Assembly (NCBI GenBank): GCA_024398405.1
Contig: JAKSJE010000005.1
Span: 1 to 48,159 of the forward strand
Direction: 5' to 3'
Source: Bacteroidaceae bacterium
GTDB lineage: Bacteria; Bacteroidota; Bacteroidia; Bacteroidales; Bacteroidaceae
DNA length: 48,159 nucleotides
Part shown: positions 27,431-42,528 of the stretch, piece after piece
How the letters are laid out: every line of letters begins with the position of its first letter
How positions within the stretch are numbered: the stretch's first letter is position 1
Notes under the pieces: generated by a model
Told to the model about the DNA's origin: nothing
Database searches by the model: none
The model's input: the letters and a program-made list of their open reading frames with translations, nothing else
Position numbers and translations under genes: made by a program

Positions 27431-28101
27431 AAAAGACATTAGTACTGGCTCTGAGCCTCGGACTCTGCTCCCTCGGCTCAACCGCGAACGCGCAGGATTC
27501 AAAGTACTTCGCTCCCGCTACGGAGAAAGCCATGGCTCCTGACGATGAAGGGTTCATACGCCGCTGGCTGCTGCTGGAACCATTCAACAAACCGAACCGC
27601 TCAAACACACCGTTCGTGGATTCGTACATCCGCGACGCCTTCGCCACGAACGTACCCAACCCAAGTCCTGTGACCACCCTCCCTTCCGACGGTCAGAAGG
27701 TGAAGATAGGAGACCAGGAACTGACCTGGCACGCACTTGACAGCAAACTCTTCAATGCCAAGCTGTATCGCTTCGCCACGGAACGCGAACTCACGAAGTA
27801 TGGTGTGGTGTTCTGGGCCACTACGGTCATCAACTGCACAGAGGACATCCCGAACGTACGCATGGCCGTAGGCTCGAACTCAGCCTCTATGTGGTGGCTC
27901 GACGGCAAAGAGGCAGTCATCCTCTCAGGTGACCGCCGCATGGTGCAAGACGACTGTCTGTCTCCTCGTCTCACACTCAGGAAAGGTCGCAACGTAGTGA
28001 CAGGCGCCGTCATCAACGGTCCCGGCATGAGCGACTTCTGTGTACGTTTCATCAATGAGGACGGCTCTCCGGTCAAGAACCTCACCATCAGTGTAAAATA
28101 A
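27427..28101 (+). CDS. Small secreted beta-rich protein, possible accessory domain
   Basis: The 224-aa product has signal peptide MKKTLVLALSLGLCSLGSTANAQ. The mature part contains GFIRRWLLLEPF, LTWHALDSKLFN, VGSNSASMWWLDGKEA and GAVINGPGMSDFCVRF, a pattern reminiscent of PA14-like or galactose-binding sandwiches attached to esterases and glycosidases in Bacteroidales. Here it stands alone. No catalytic triad is visible. It lies between GH10 (4-bp overlap) and a GH43 gene (33 bp), so a xylan-binding or enzyme-partner role is inferred. The signal peptide closely resembles that of the following gene (both have LGLC...NAQ). Confidence 0.75.
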   Translation: MKKTLVLALSLGLCSLGSTANAQDSKYFAPATEKAMAPDDEGFIRRWLLLEPFNKPNRSNTPFVDSYIRDAFATNVPNPSPVTTLPSDGQKVKIGDQELTWHALDSKLFNAKLYRFATERELTKYGVVFWATTVINCTEDIPNVRMAVGSNSASMWWLDGKEAVILSGDRRMVQDDCLSPRLTLRKGRNVVTGAVINGPGMSDFCVRFINEDGSPVKNLTISVK

Positions 28102-28134
28102 CCGATAACAATCAATTGATAATATAGGATTGCA

Positions 28135-33376
<5,242 letters not shown>

Positions 33377-33384
<8 letters not shown>

Positions 33385-35575
33385 AACGCTTCTATTGTTT
33401 TGCGCACTCGGACTGTGGTCAGTCCACAGTCTCAGCCAGAAAATCAAGGTGACACCCCTTGCGGAAAACGCCGTGAGAATACAGTATGAGAAGCCTGCAG
33501 TGTCCAAGCTTACGGAGATGGTGTACGTAGATGCCGCTCCTTATTCGGGAAAGATGGACATCAAGGTCGCAGTCAACGACAAAGACAACACCGTGTCTGT
33601 CAAGAACGGCAAGGGAAAGACCGTGTTCCGCACGACCTCCATCTCACTGACACCTTCCACCGTACAGGATGAGCCATGTAAGATAGCAGAGATGTCATTT
33701 GTATCACCTCTCAGACGAAAAGAACATCAGTACGGTCTCGGTCAGTTCCAGGACGGATACTCCGATGTCAGAGGCCTGACCCGCCGCCTGACACAGGTCA
33801 ACACCCAGATATCCATCCCGATGCTTATGTCGAGCAATGGCTATGCCATACTGTGGAACAACTATGGCATGACGGAATTCAACCCATGCAGCAACTCCGC
33901 CAGATTGGAGTCTGTCAATGAAGGGGCACAGACCACGGAAGTGGTGAACGCCACATCAACCACAGGAAACCGACGCGAAGTACGCAGGAGCAACACATTC
34001 GGTATTGACATACAGATTGACGAGGATGGTGAATACACCCTTCTTCTTGATGTCGGTCAGCAGATGGCCAGAAAACACTGGCTGTCCATCGATGACAGCA
34101 TCTTAATCGACGTCAGCAACACCTGGCTTCCACCTACCACGTCTCTTATCACACAACTCTCCAAAGGCACCCACAAAGTCCGTGTGAGAGGATCGTGGGG
34201 AGACAAACCGGTACTGTACTGGGAGAAGGTTGACGGAGTAACCACATTCCGTTCGCCCGTAGCCGAGTGCGTGGACTTCACCGTCTTCGTGGGCAATGCC
34301 GATGAGATAGTCAACACCTATCGCATCCTCACCGGCAAGGCTCCTCAAATGCCACGGTATGCTCTCGGCTATATCCACTGCCGCGAGAGATACCACAGCC
34401 AGGAGGAGATCATCGCCACGGCACGGCGTTTCCAGAAAGAGAACATACCACTTGACGTGATTGTCCAGGACTGGCAGTGGTGGGGAAAATACGGATGGAA
34501 CGCCATGCGGTTCGACGAGGACTTCTACCCCAGCCCCGCACTCATGATGGACACGCTCCATGCCATGAACGTCAGGCTCATGCTTTCGGTATGGTCGAAG
34601 ATCGACAAGAACTCCGACGTGGGCAAGGAAGCGTCTGCCAATGATTATTACATCAAGGGAACTGACTGGATTGACTTCTTCAATCCTGAGGCAGCGGCAT
34701 TCTACTGGAAGAACTTCCGCGAACGTCTTCTTCCTTCCGGGATTGACTGTTGGTGGCAGGATGCGACTGAGCCTGAAAACGATGACCTCTTGGGACGGAA
34801 GGTGGCTGACGGGCGGCTTTCCGGCGAATGGGTGAGGAACATCTATCCTCTTATGGTCAATAAGACCGTGTATGAGGGTATCGTGGACGCCAAAGGCCAT
34901 GACCATCAGTCTTTCATACTGACACGCAGCGGTTTCACCGGAATACAGCGATACGGCACTGCCATGTGGTCAGGCGATGTCGGGAATGACTGGGAGACTC
35001 TTCGCAGGCAGATATGCGGAGGACTTGGTCTGATGTCAACGGGCATTCCTTGGTGGACATACGACGCCGGTGGTTTCTTCCGCCCGGGCAGTCAATACAC
35101 CGACGAGGACTACCAGAAGCGTATGGTACGCTGGATTCAGGCTTCGGTGTTCCTACCGCTCATGAGGGTCCACGGATACATGAGTAACACTGAACCATGG
35201 AACTACTCCCAACAGACCTACCGCCTCTTCACCGAAGCCATCCGGCTCCGCCATAAGCTTCTGCCATACATAACGAAAGAGTCAGGGCTCGTCGCCTCCG
35301 ACAACTACACGCTCATGCGCCCGTTATACTTTGATTTCCCTGATGACGACGAAGCACTCATACAAGACACTGAGTTTATGTTCGGACATAACTACCTTGT
35401 GTGTCCTGTGACGGTTCCGTCCAATGAAATGAGGGTATATCTTCCTAAGTCTGACCACACATGGTATGATTGCTGGACCGGCACGTCCTATAAGGGCGGA
35501 CAATACGTCACCATGCCATTGACACTCGAACACATTCCTGTCTTCACGAACGACAAGACTATGTGTCTCTTATGA
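33377..35575 (+). CDS. GH31 alpha-glycosidase, probably alpha-xylosidase type
   Basis: The 732-aa product has a signal peptide (about 1-20). The N-terminal beta domain contains a PA14-like insert (about 215-300). The GH31 barrel has VQDWQWWGKYGWN, nucleophile D462 in WWQDATEPE and acid/base D534 in MWSGDVGND. The context (YRILTGKAPQMPRYALGY) is typical of alpha-xylosidases and related enzymes. In this locus it may remove alpha-linked side-chain sugars; activity on xyloglucan oligomers is also possible. It is the last gene of the enzyme run. No terminator hairpin follows in the 88 bp before dut. Confidence 0.88.
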
Positions 35576-35592
35576 CATGACCAGCAAAAAAA

Positions 35593-35624
35593 TTTGGCAA
35601 AGTTGACGGAATATGCTATATTTG
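35593..35624 (+). promoter_or_regulatory. dut operon promoter
   Basis: TTTG at 35593-35596, a 20-bp spacer, then TATATTTG at 35617-35624, 39 bp before the dut ATG. This is the best consensus Bacteroidetes promoter in the window. Confidence 0.75.
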
Positions 35625-35663
35625 CAGATTGAATTGACGTAAGCCACAATCAATATCGCAAAT

Positions 35664-36098
35664 ATGACAGTAAACATCATCAACAAGTCGCATCATGACT
35701 TGCCTCAATATGCAACTGCACTGTCAGCCGGCATGGATCTCCGTGCCAATCTTGACAGTGCAGTTTCTTTGGCACCCATGGAACGTAAGCTCATACCTAC
35801 AGGACTGTTCATCAGCCTCCCAGCGGGCTATGAGGCGCAAGTACGCCCGCGGAGCGGACTCGCCCTAAAGAAAGGAGTCACGGTCCTCAATGCTCCGGGC
35901 ACCATCGATGCCGACTACAGGGGCGAGATAGGTGTCATACTCATCAACTTGTCAGACGAGACTTTCATCATCAATGATGGTGAGAGGATTGCGCAGATGG
36001 TGATTTCCCATCACGAGACAGTTCTTTGGAACCAAGTCAGCACCCTTGACGATACCAATCGCGGTATTGGTGGTTTCGGACACAGCGGCATCAAATAA
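35664..36098 (+). CDS. dut: dUTP diphosphatase
   Basis: The 144-aa protein is a trimeric all-beta dUTPase, which hydrolyses dUTP to dUMP and pyrophosphate, limiting uracil in DNA and feeding thymidylate synthesis. All five motifs are present: [39 protein letters not shown] and the C-terminal [10 protein letters not shown]. The length is typical. It is the first gene of a run with the TPR protein, the DUF4292-like lipoprotein and the EnvC-like gene. Confidence 0.97.
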   Translation: MTVNIINKSHHDLPQYATALSAGMDLRANLDSAVSLAPMERKLIPTGLFISLPAGYEAQVRPRSGLALKKGVTVLNAPGTIDADYRGEIGVILINLSDETFIINDGERIAQMVISHHETVLWNQVSTLDDTNRGIGGFGHSGIK

Positions 36099-36105
36099 CT
36101 CAGAG

Positions 36106-37875
36106 ATGTCAACAGTATCGCTCAGACCTGCACTGGAGTCATTCAGGATGTACATACTGATGATAATGGTTCTTCCTTTCTACGGAAGCGCTTCTGCTAT
36201 CTATGGTCAGGAGAGCATCCCTGACACGCTCAGGCTGAAAGCCGACGAGTTCTTCCTTGAAGCCCACAGACAACAGCTGCTCGGCAATCAGGATGACTCG
36301 TTCGAGTTGCTGACTCATAGTCTTCAGCTCAACCCATACAGTCCGCCGACAATGTACGAACTGGCGTTCTGCTACCTCAAGCTGCATGAAGACAGTCTTG
36401 CCGTTGACATGATGAAGCGGGCAATCGAGTATGCACCCGACAATTATTGGTATCATGACGCACTGGTCAAACTCTACGTGCAGTCGAACCACATTGATGA
36501 GGCCATCGGGATTCTTGAGAGGATGTCAACCAGATATCCCGGCAAGACCGACGTGCTCGCCATGCTTGAAAGCCTGTACAGCAGCAAGCAGGACTGGAAG
36601 AACGTCATAGCCACTCTCGACAAGATTGAGAAGATTGACGGGAAAAGCGAACAACTCAGTTTAGAGAAATTCCGGACTTATTTCCAGATGAAAGACGAGA
36701 AGAGCGCCTTCAGGGAGATGGCTGCCCTCGCTGATGAATATCCCAATGACCTTAGATACCGCGTGCTGATAGGCGACTTGCTGATGGAAGACGGAAAGAC
36801 AGACGAAGCACTCGACATATATAATAAGGTGGCGATGGAGGATCCTGAGAACATCAACCTGATGCTGTCCTATGCCGAATACTACCAAGTCACAGGTCAG
36901 GATTCACTCTACCAGACACTGCTTGAGAAAATCATCACATCGCCCAAGATTGATTCAGAGAGACGTTTCGACATCATGAACAGCATCGTCGTACAGAACG
37001 TCCAGACAGCAGGCGATACCACTGAACTGATGAGATTATTCAGGAATGTAATGTCCGCTCCCCAGCTTGATGCCAACATCTGCGAGCTCTGCCTCCGCTA
37101 CATGGTCACGAGCAAAGCACCTGTACCAGAGATACGGTCAACGGCAAACAGGTTAATCGCCATCGACCCGGAGCATTCCGCCGCCCGCTCGCTCCTGCTG
37201 CAACATGCGATTGAAGACAACGACGCTGACGAAATCATCAGGGTGTGCACTCCAACCGTCGAGTACGGCATCGACGACCCTGTGTTCTACTACTACCTCG
37301 GTGTCGCACAGTTCCAGAAGAAAGACTACCCTAAATCCGTAGAGGTACTAAAGTCGCTACTCTCACGTTTCAAGGACACGAATATCCTCGAAATCACGAC
37401 CACTTCCTATAACATCATAGGTGACGCTTATCATGAGATGGGTGATGACAAGCAGGCTTTCCTATATTATGATACGTGTCTGGTCTATCGTCCTGAAAAT
37501 CCGATGGTGCTCAATAACTACGCCTATTATCTCTCGTTGCTGAAAAAGGATTTGGACAAAGCCAAGAGGATGAGTGCCTTATCCCTGCAAAAAGACAGTG
37601 CGAACTATACGTATATCGACACATACGCCTGGATTCTTTTTCAGCAGAAGAAATATGAACAGGCACGTGAATATATCGACAATGCCATCAGCATCATGCT
37701 CAATGACTCGGTTGACTCATCCGACGCCAACATCCTCGAGCATGCGGGCGATATCTACAGCAAATGCGGACTCACTGAACAGGCTGTGGAGTTCTGGCAG
37801 AAGGCACTCTCTTCGCAGGCTGAGAACAAGGATTTAATCGAAAAGAAAATCAGAAGACGAAAATACATTGAATGA
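36106..37875 (+). CDS. Exported TPR-repeat protein
   Basis: The product is about 590 aa, almost entirely tetratricopeptide helices (for example NPYSPPTMYELAFCYLKLHE and VFYYYLGVAQFQKKDYPKSV). The open frame begins at 36046 inside dut; I prefer the ATG at 36106, eight bases after the dut stop, giving a leader that ends YGSASAIYGQ. The ATG at 36148 is the alternative and gives a shorter, cleaner signal peptide. Its neighbours, a lipoprotein and an envelope amidase-activator type protein, suggest a scaffolding role in the envelope. It overlaps the next gene by 4 bp (ATGA). Confidence 0.88.
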   Translation: MSTVSLRPALESFRMYILMIMVLPFYGSASAIYGQESIPDTLRLKADEFFLEAHRQQLLGNQDDSFELLTHSLQLNPYSPPTMYELAFCYLKLHEDSLAVDMMKRAIEYAPDNYWYHDALVKLYVQSNHIDEAIGILERMSTRYPGKTDVLAMLESLYSSKQDWKNVIATLDKIEKIDGKSEQLSLEKFRTYFQMKDEKSAFREMAALADEYPNDLRYRVLIGDLLMEDGKTDEALDIYNKVAMEDPENINLMLSYAEYYQVTGQDSLYQTLLEKIITSPKIDSERRFDIMNSIVVQNVQTAGDTTELMRLFRNVMSAPQLDANICELCLRYMVTSKAPVPEIRSTANRLIAIDPEHSAARSLLLQHAIEDNDADEIIRVCTPTVEYGIDDPVFYYYLGVAQFQKKDYPKSVEVLKSLLSRFKDTNILEITTTSYNIIGDAYHEMGDDKQAFLYYDTCLVYRPENPMVLNNYAYYLSLLKKDLDKAKRMSALSLQKDSANYTYIDTYAWILFQQKKYEQAREYIDNAISIMLNDSVDSSDANILEHAGDIYSKCGLTEQAVEFWQKALSSQAENKDLIEKKIRRRKYIE

Positions 37876-38717
37876 ACAAGAAAATCATCATAGCCATAAT
37901 GCTTGTCGCCTTGCTGTCCTCTTGCGGGAAACACAGGAAAGGTGATTCCAGTCAGCCTTCATCCCATGCCGACTCATCCTATGTGATGGACGAGAAGGCC
38001 TCGTCAGAGCATTTCGACAAAGTCCAGGCCTATGCCACGACGGCAGACAATCTCGTCGCCAAGGTTCGTGCCACCATCACATTAGGTGATGACAAGTTGT
38101 CAACCAATGGCACCATCAAGATGAGAAAGGGAAAGGGAATCCAGATATCACTCGTTGACCCAGTACTCGGAATACTGGAATTCGGCAAACTGGTCTTTAC
38201 TGAGTCTGAAGTGATAGTCATCGTGAGAGTCAAAAAGCAATACGGTCGCGTACCGTATTCGCAGGTTTCTTTCCTGCATAGGGCAAACATCACTTTCAAC
38301 AGTCTTCAGGCTCTGTTCTGGCATGAACTCTTCCAGCCTGGTGTCGCCATGCCAGACCCAAAGGCATTCGTTTTTGCACCCGACAAAGATAACGTCAACG
38401 TCATGCTTGCCGATGACATGCTTTCCTACCTCTTCATCACAGATGCTTCCGGACTGATAACCAAGACTGAAATCACCGGCACACAAGACAAACGTTACAG
38501 ACTATGGTTCGATTATGCCGATTTCTCTGACTTCAGCAGGAAGCGATTCCCAAAAGACATGCGTCTCTCTTTCACCGACGGGTCAAGAACCACGTCTATC
38601 AGACTTGAGCTCAATTCGCTGAAGAACAATCCCGACTGGGAACTTTCCACCACGATACCCGACGGCTATGAGAAGATCGACTTCGAGAAAATATTCAATA
38701 ACCTGATGATGAAATAA
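37872..38717 (+). CDS. DUF4292-like lipoprotein
   Basis: The 281-aa product has a type II signal with lipobox LLSSC (Cys18), so it is a lipoprotein. The body is beta-rich with alternating hydrophobic strands (TLGDDKLSTNGTIKMRKGKGIQISL ends the first region), reminiscent of LolA/LolB-like lipoprotein carriers, and fits the DUF4292 family recalled from this gene neighbourhood in Bacteroidales. Its stop overlaps the next start by one base (TAATG). A role in envelope biogenesis is inferred. Confidence 0.8.
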   Translation: MNKKIIIAIMLVALLSSCGKHRKGDSSQPSSHADSSYVMDEKASSEHFDKVQAYATTADNLVAKVRATITLGDDKLSTNGTIKMRKGKGIQISLVDPVLGILEFGKLVFTESEVIVIVRVKKQYGRVPYSQVSFLHRANITFNSLQALFWHELFQPGVAMPDPKAFVFAPDKDNVNVMLADDMLSYLFITDASGLITKTEITGTQDKRYRLWFDYADFSDFSRKRFPKDMRLSFTDGSRTTSIRLELNSLKNNPDWELSTTIPDGYEKIDFEKIFNNLMMK

Positions 38718-40354
38718 TGACCCTACGCATCAGCATACCTGCATTCCGTCTGGTCTTTGCCGGACTGTTGTTCCTCCTGCCAGTCCTTTCGGCCGACGTG
38801 GGCTCCGTATCCCTACAGGCACAGACGAGAAAGAAAACCACTACCACAAAGACCACCACATCCACTCGCAACAAGACCACCACCAAACAGAAGCAGGTCA
38901 GCGAGAAGGACAAAATCAAGCAGCAGCAAAACGCCACCAAACGCCAACGCGAGCAATCACAACGACAGGAAAAGAACATCTCACGCTCCATACAGGCCAA
39001 TCTTGACAGTGTGGTCATCATCAGCGGCTCGATAAAGGAAACTCAGTTCTACATTGACTCCATCAACCGCTCCATACAGTCCGTTATGTTCCAGATCAAT
39101 ACCCTGAGCAACGAAATCAGCCGTATCAAAGCCGAACTTGCCATACGGAAGGACAAGTATGCAAAGGCCATGCGCTTCATGCAGAAGAACCGGAATGCCC
39201 AGAACAACCTGATGTTTCTGTTCTCCTCACATAACTTCACTCAGTTGATACGCCGTCTTCGCTATCTGCGTGAGTATTCCACCTACCAGATGATACAGGG
39301 CAAGATGATTCAGCGGCGGCAGCAGCAGATGCAAGGCAAACAGAACGAACTGCTCAACCTCAAGACACAGATGGTGCTCAACCGCATAGCGGTACGACGC
39401 AAACAAGCGACGCTTCTCGAACTGAAGGAGAACTGCCAGAAGAAGGTGGAATACCTCAACAGGAATCTTTCTCGCGTCCAGAAGCAGATTGAGACATACA
39501 AAGCCAAGGAGGCGGATCTTGACCGCCAGTTAGAAGCTGCAATCCAGCGTGAGGTCGAAGCCGCAAGGAAGGCTGCCGCCGAGAAGAAAGCACGTGAGGA
39601 GGCCGCACGAAAGGCTGCCGAGGCTGCACGAATCGAGAAGGAACGCCAGATTGCGGAGGCAAAGGCTGCCAAGGCACGCGCAGAGGCCGCTAAGAATGCC
39701 GCCGCCGAGAGAATCGCCGCTGCCGAGAGACTACGTAAGGAAAGCACTGATGAAACGATAAGGAAAGAAGCGAAGAAAGAGATATCCTCCGCTAAGGACG
39801 AGATAAAGAAAGCCGATGCCGACATCAAGAAGGCCGACAAGGAAATCAAGAAAGTTGATAAGGAAATGGTAGAGGTCAGGAAGACCGAAAAAGCGGAACT
39901 GGAAAAAATCGAGGCATGGAAAGCAAATGACAGTGACTTCCAGCTCTCTTCAAGCTTCACCGCAAATAAGGGAAGGCTGCCTATGCCTATTACCGGCAGT
40001 TATGTCATCTTGCGCCATTACGGACGATATAATGTCGAAGGACTGAAAAACGTCACGCTCGACAACAAGGGCATCGACGTGAAAGGCAAGGACGGAGCAA
40101 TGGCCAGAGCCATATTCAATGGGGAAGTGTCATCGATTTTCCAGTATGGAACGAACTACTACGTCATGCTGCGGCACGGAAGCTACATATCAGTCTATAG
40201 CGGACTTTCGTCAGTCTCTGTCACCAAAGGCATGAAGGTAACAACAGGTCAGAGCCTCGGGAAGGTCGGTCGCAACTCCAACGGAGATACCGTATTGCAT
40301 TTCCAGCTTCACAAAGAGAGCACGCGGCTGAATCCTGAGCAATGGATCCGCTGA
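38717..40354 (+). CDS. EnvC-like coiled-coil protein with degenerate M23 domain
   Basis: The 545-aa product has an N-terminal signal, a Lys/Thr/Gln-rich stretch (about 35-75), a long coiled coil (about 85-400, including an A/E/K/R-rich zone with AAEKKAREEAARKAAEAAR) and a C-terminal LytM/M23 fold (about 420-545). The zinc ligands are not conserved: NKGIDVKG lacks the His of HxxxD, and VLHFQLH lacks the first His of HLH. It therefore probably activates an amidase rather than cutting murein itself, as EnvC and NlpD do. It is the last gene of the dut run, 30 bp before prfB. Confidence 0.87.
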   Translation: MTLRISIPAFRLVFAGLLFLLPVLSADVGSVSLQAQTRKKTTTTKTTTSTRNKTTTKQKQVSEKDKIKQQQNATKRQREQSQRQEKNISRSIQANLDSVVIISGSIKETQFYIDSINRSIQSVMFQINTLSNEISRIKAELAIRKDKYAKAMRFMQKNRNAQNNLMFLFSSHNFTQLIRRLRYLREYSTYQMIQGKMIQRRQQQMQGKQNELLNLKTQMVLNRIAVRRKQATLLELKENCQKKVEYLNRNLSRVQKQIETYKAKEADLDRQLEAAIQREVEAARKAAAEKKAREEAARKAAEAARIEKERQIAEAKAAKARAEAAKNAAAERIAAAERLRKESTDETIRKEAKKEISSAKDEIKKADADIKKADKEIKKVDKEMVEVRKTEKAELEKIEAWKANDSDFQLSSSFTANKGRLPMPITGSYVILRHYGRYNVEGLKNVTLDNKGIDVKGKDGAMARAIFNGEVSSIFQYGTNYYVMLRHGSYISVYSGLSSVSVTKGMKVTTGQSLGKVGRNSNGDTVLHFQLHKESTRLNPEQWIR

Positions 40355-40384
40355 CACCCCCTGTAACGAAACAACAATTACAAT

Positions 40385-41497
40385 ATGATTACATCAGACC
40401 AACTCAAAGATATGAAGGAACGAGTCGCTGCACTCAACCGCTATCTTGACATCGACTCCAAAATCGTGGAACTCGAAGAAGAACAACTCCGCACTCAGGC
40501 TCCCGGATTCTGGGATGACCCTAAGACAGCGGAAGCGCAGATGAAGAAAGTCAAGGACTTGCAGAAATGGATAACCGGGTACCGGGAAGCCAAGTCTGCA
40601 TACGATGAACTCGAACTTGCGTTCGACTTCTACAAAGATGAGCTCGTCACCGAAGAGGAAGTTGACAATGACTATTCAGCAGCACTTGCCGTGATTGAGG
40701 ACCTCGAACTGCGCAACATGCTCCGCGAGGAGGCTGACGGCATGTCATGCGTACTCAAGATCAATTCCGGTGCAGGCGGCACAGAAAGCCAGGACTGGGC
40801 ACAGATGCTCATGCGTATGTACCAGCGCTGGGCCGAGGCTCACAGATACAAGATAACGATAAGCAACTATCAGGATGGCGACGAAGCAGGTATCAAGACC
40901 GTCACCATGGAATTCGAAGGTGACTCCGCGTATGGTTATCTCAAGGGTGAGAATGGGGTTCACCGTCTCGTAAGGGTATCTCCTTACAATGCCCAGGGAA
41001 AGCGGATGACGTCGTTCGCATCCGTGTTCGTCTCCCCACTCGTCGATGACTCGATTGAGGTCGTCATCGACAAGAGCCGCATGTCGTGGGATCTCTTCCG
41101 TTCCGGCGGAGCAGGTGGACAGAACGTCAACAAGGTCGAGACTGGTGTGCGTCTGCGTTATATGTACCAAGACCCCGACACAGGAGAGGAAGAAGAAATC
41201 CTCATCGAGAATACCGAGTCGCGCAAGCAACTCGAAAACCGCGAGAACGCACTCCGCCTCCTCCGATCACAACTCTATGACCGCGCTCTCCAGAAGCGTA
41301 TGGCGGAGCAACAGAAGATTGAGGCTGGGAAAAAGAAGATAGAATGGGGCTCGCAGATAAGAAGCTATGTGTTCGATGACCGTCGCGTAAAGGACCATCG
41401 CACCAATTACCAGACATCCGACGTGGGTGGAGTCATGGATGGCGACCTTGATGGTTTCATCAAGGCATATCTCATGGAATTCCACACAAACTCCTGA
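40385..41497 (+). CDS. prfB: Peptide chain release factor 2
   Basis: The 370-aa RF2 recognises UAA/UGA stop codons and triggers peptide release. The GGQ motif lies in RSGGAGGQNVNKVETGVRL, and the usual C-terminal WGSQIRSYVFDDRRVKDHRT block is present. The reading frame is continuous: at the place where E. coli has the CTT TGA C frameshift site, this gene reads TAT CTT GAC ATC with no extra base, so the autoregulatory frameshift is absent. It is 5 bp upstream of the CYTH gene, suggesting co-transcription. Confidence 0.97.
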   Translation: MITSDQLKDMKERVAALNRYLDIDSKIVELEEEQLRTQAPGFWDDPKTAEAQMKKVKDLQKWITGYREAKSAYDELELAFDFYKDELVTEEEVDNDYSAALAVIEDLELRNMLREEADGMSCVLKINSGAGGTESQDWAQMLMRMYQRWAEAHRYKITISNYQDGDEAGIKTVTMEFEGDSAYGYLKGENGVHRLVRVSPYNAQGKRMTSFASVFVSPLVDDSIEVVIDKSRMSWDLFRSGGAGGQNVNKVETGVRLRYMYQDPDTGEEEEILIENTESRKQLENRENALRLLRSQLYDRALQKRMAEQQKIEAGKKKIEWGSQIRSYVFDDRRVKDHRTNYQTSDVGGVMDGDLDGFIKAYLMEFHTNS

Positions 41498-41502
41498 CAA
41501 CT

Positions 41503-41976
41503 ATGGAATTTATCGAGATAGAGCGCAAGTTCCTCGTGACAGGCGAATTCCGCGACAAAGCCGTCAGATGCCACCATATCGAGCAAGGCTACATAGCCTG
41601 TGCCAACGGCAGGACGGTGCGCGTACGCATACGCGATGATCAAGGGTTCCTCACCATCAAAGGACCATCCGACAGGACCGGGATGTCACGTTTTGAGTTC
41701 GAGAAAGAAATCACACTCGAAGAAGCAGTCAGTCTAATGTCAGTCTGCCTGCCAGGACGCATCGTCAAGGATCGTTATCTGGTTCCCGACGGACCACATA
41801 CAGTGGAAGTTGACGTGTTCCACGCCGAGAACGAAGGACTCATACTGGCTGAGATCGAACTTCGCAGCGAAACGGAAGAATATATACGCCCAGACTTTCT
41901 CGGGCAAGAGGTCACTGGCGACCACCGGTACAGCAACGCATACCTGAGCACTAACCCTTACGCATATTGGCAGTAA
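41503..41976 (+). CDS. CYTH-domain (triphosphate tunnel metalloenzyme) protein
   Basis: The 157-aa product starts MEFIEIERKFLV with the ExExK signature of the CYTH family. Further tunnel residues are RVRIRDDQGFLTIKG, EFEKEI, KDRYLV, VEVDVF and AEIEL. Such proteins hydrolyse or bind triphosphates such as tripolyphosphate, or make cAMP; the substrate here cannot be told from sequence. Its 3' end overlaps the convergent VanZ gene by 26 bp. Confidence 0.92.
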   Translation: MEFIEIERKFLVTGEFRDKAVRCHHIEQGYIACANGRTVRVRIRDDQGFLTIKGPSDRTGMSRFEFEKEITLEEAVSLMSVCLPGRIVKDRYLVPDGPHTVEVDVFHAENEGLILAEIELRSETEEYIRPDFLGQEVTGDHRYSNAYLSTNPYAYWQ

Positions 41977-42340
41977 TCAACCCGGCGACGGTGCCGGCAA
42001 CGGCTCCGGTTGCATCCGCCAGGAAGTCCATAAACTCACAACTTCTGTTGACAAAAGGCTGGACCAATTCCAGTATGCCTCCTATCAGCGACGGAATCAG
42101 GATGCCGCATACCATGAGGCGGCACAAAGACCCGACTTTCCTTTGCGCCACATTCTTGCCCCTCAGAAGCATCATGTCATCAGCCCAGACGGCAAAAGCC
42201 ATGGCGGCATACATGACAACATGAGCCCACTTGTCCACGAACGGAACGAAACCAATTGGCTTCATATCAGGTACGGGAATCAGTGACAGAACAGTCACCA
42301 CAATCACCATGCAAATCGTATAGAAATAGCGCATGAACAT
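41951..42340 (-). CDS. VanZ-like membrane protein
   Basis: The product is about 129 aa with several membrane segments and the VanZ hallmarks DKWAHVVMYAAMAF and LVQPFVNRSCEFMDFLADATGAVAG. The frame is open to 42418, but a promoter at 42375-42406 lies inside that extension, so Met at 42340 (or 42334) is the start. The family is loosely linked to glycopeptide tolerance and envelope functions; the role here is unknown. It is convergent with the CYTH gene and divergent from the symporter. Confidence 0.87.
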   Translation of the reverse strand: MFMRYFYTICMVIVVTVLSLIPVPDMKPIGFVPFVDKWAHVVMYAAMAFAVWADDMMLLRGKNVAQRKVGSLCRLMVCGILIPSLIGGILELVQPFVNRSCEFMDFLADATGAVAGTVAGLITANMRKG

Positions 42341-42374
42341 AACATCTTGCTGTCGATACTGTAAAAAAACAATG

Positions 42375-42406
42375 CAAAGATACGAATAATCCGGAAAATG
42401 TAACAA
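42375..42406 (-). promoter_or_regulatory. VanZ-like gene promoter
   Basis: On the minus strand: TTG at 42404-42406, a 21-bp spacer, TATCTTTG at 42375-42382. It lies 35 bp upstream of Met at 42340 and excludes the longer start at 42418. Confidence 0.65.
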
Positions 42407-42420
42407 TAGTTTCTCCAAAA

Positions 42421-42440
42421 ATCACTACCTTTGCAGTGAT
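42421..42440 (+). promoter_or_regulatory. Symporter promoter -7 within an inverted repeat
   Basis: TACCTTTG at 42426-42433 sits between ATCACT (42421-42426) and AGTGAT (42435-42440). The ATG follows at 42529, leaving a ~90-base leader. No clear -33 is visible. The repeat could be an operator. Confidence 0.45.
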
Positions 42441-42528
42441 AACGTGACAATCAGTCTCGCAAATCAATCTGTAAGGGTGTTCCATTAGTTCCCCGAAAAA
42501 TGTAGAAATCAAATCAGAAGATATTCCC

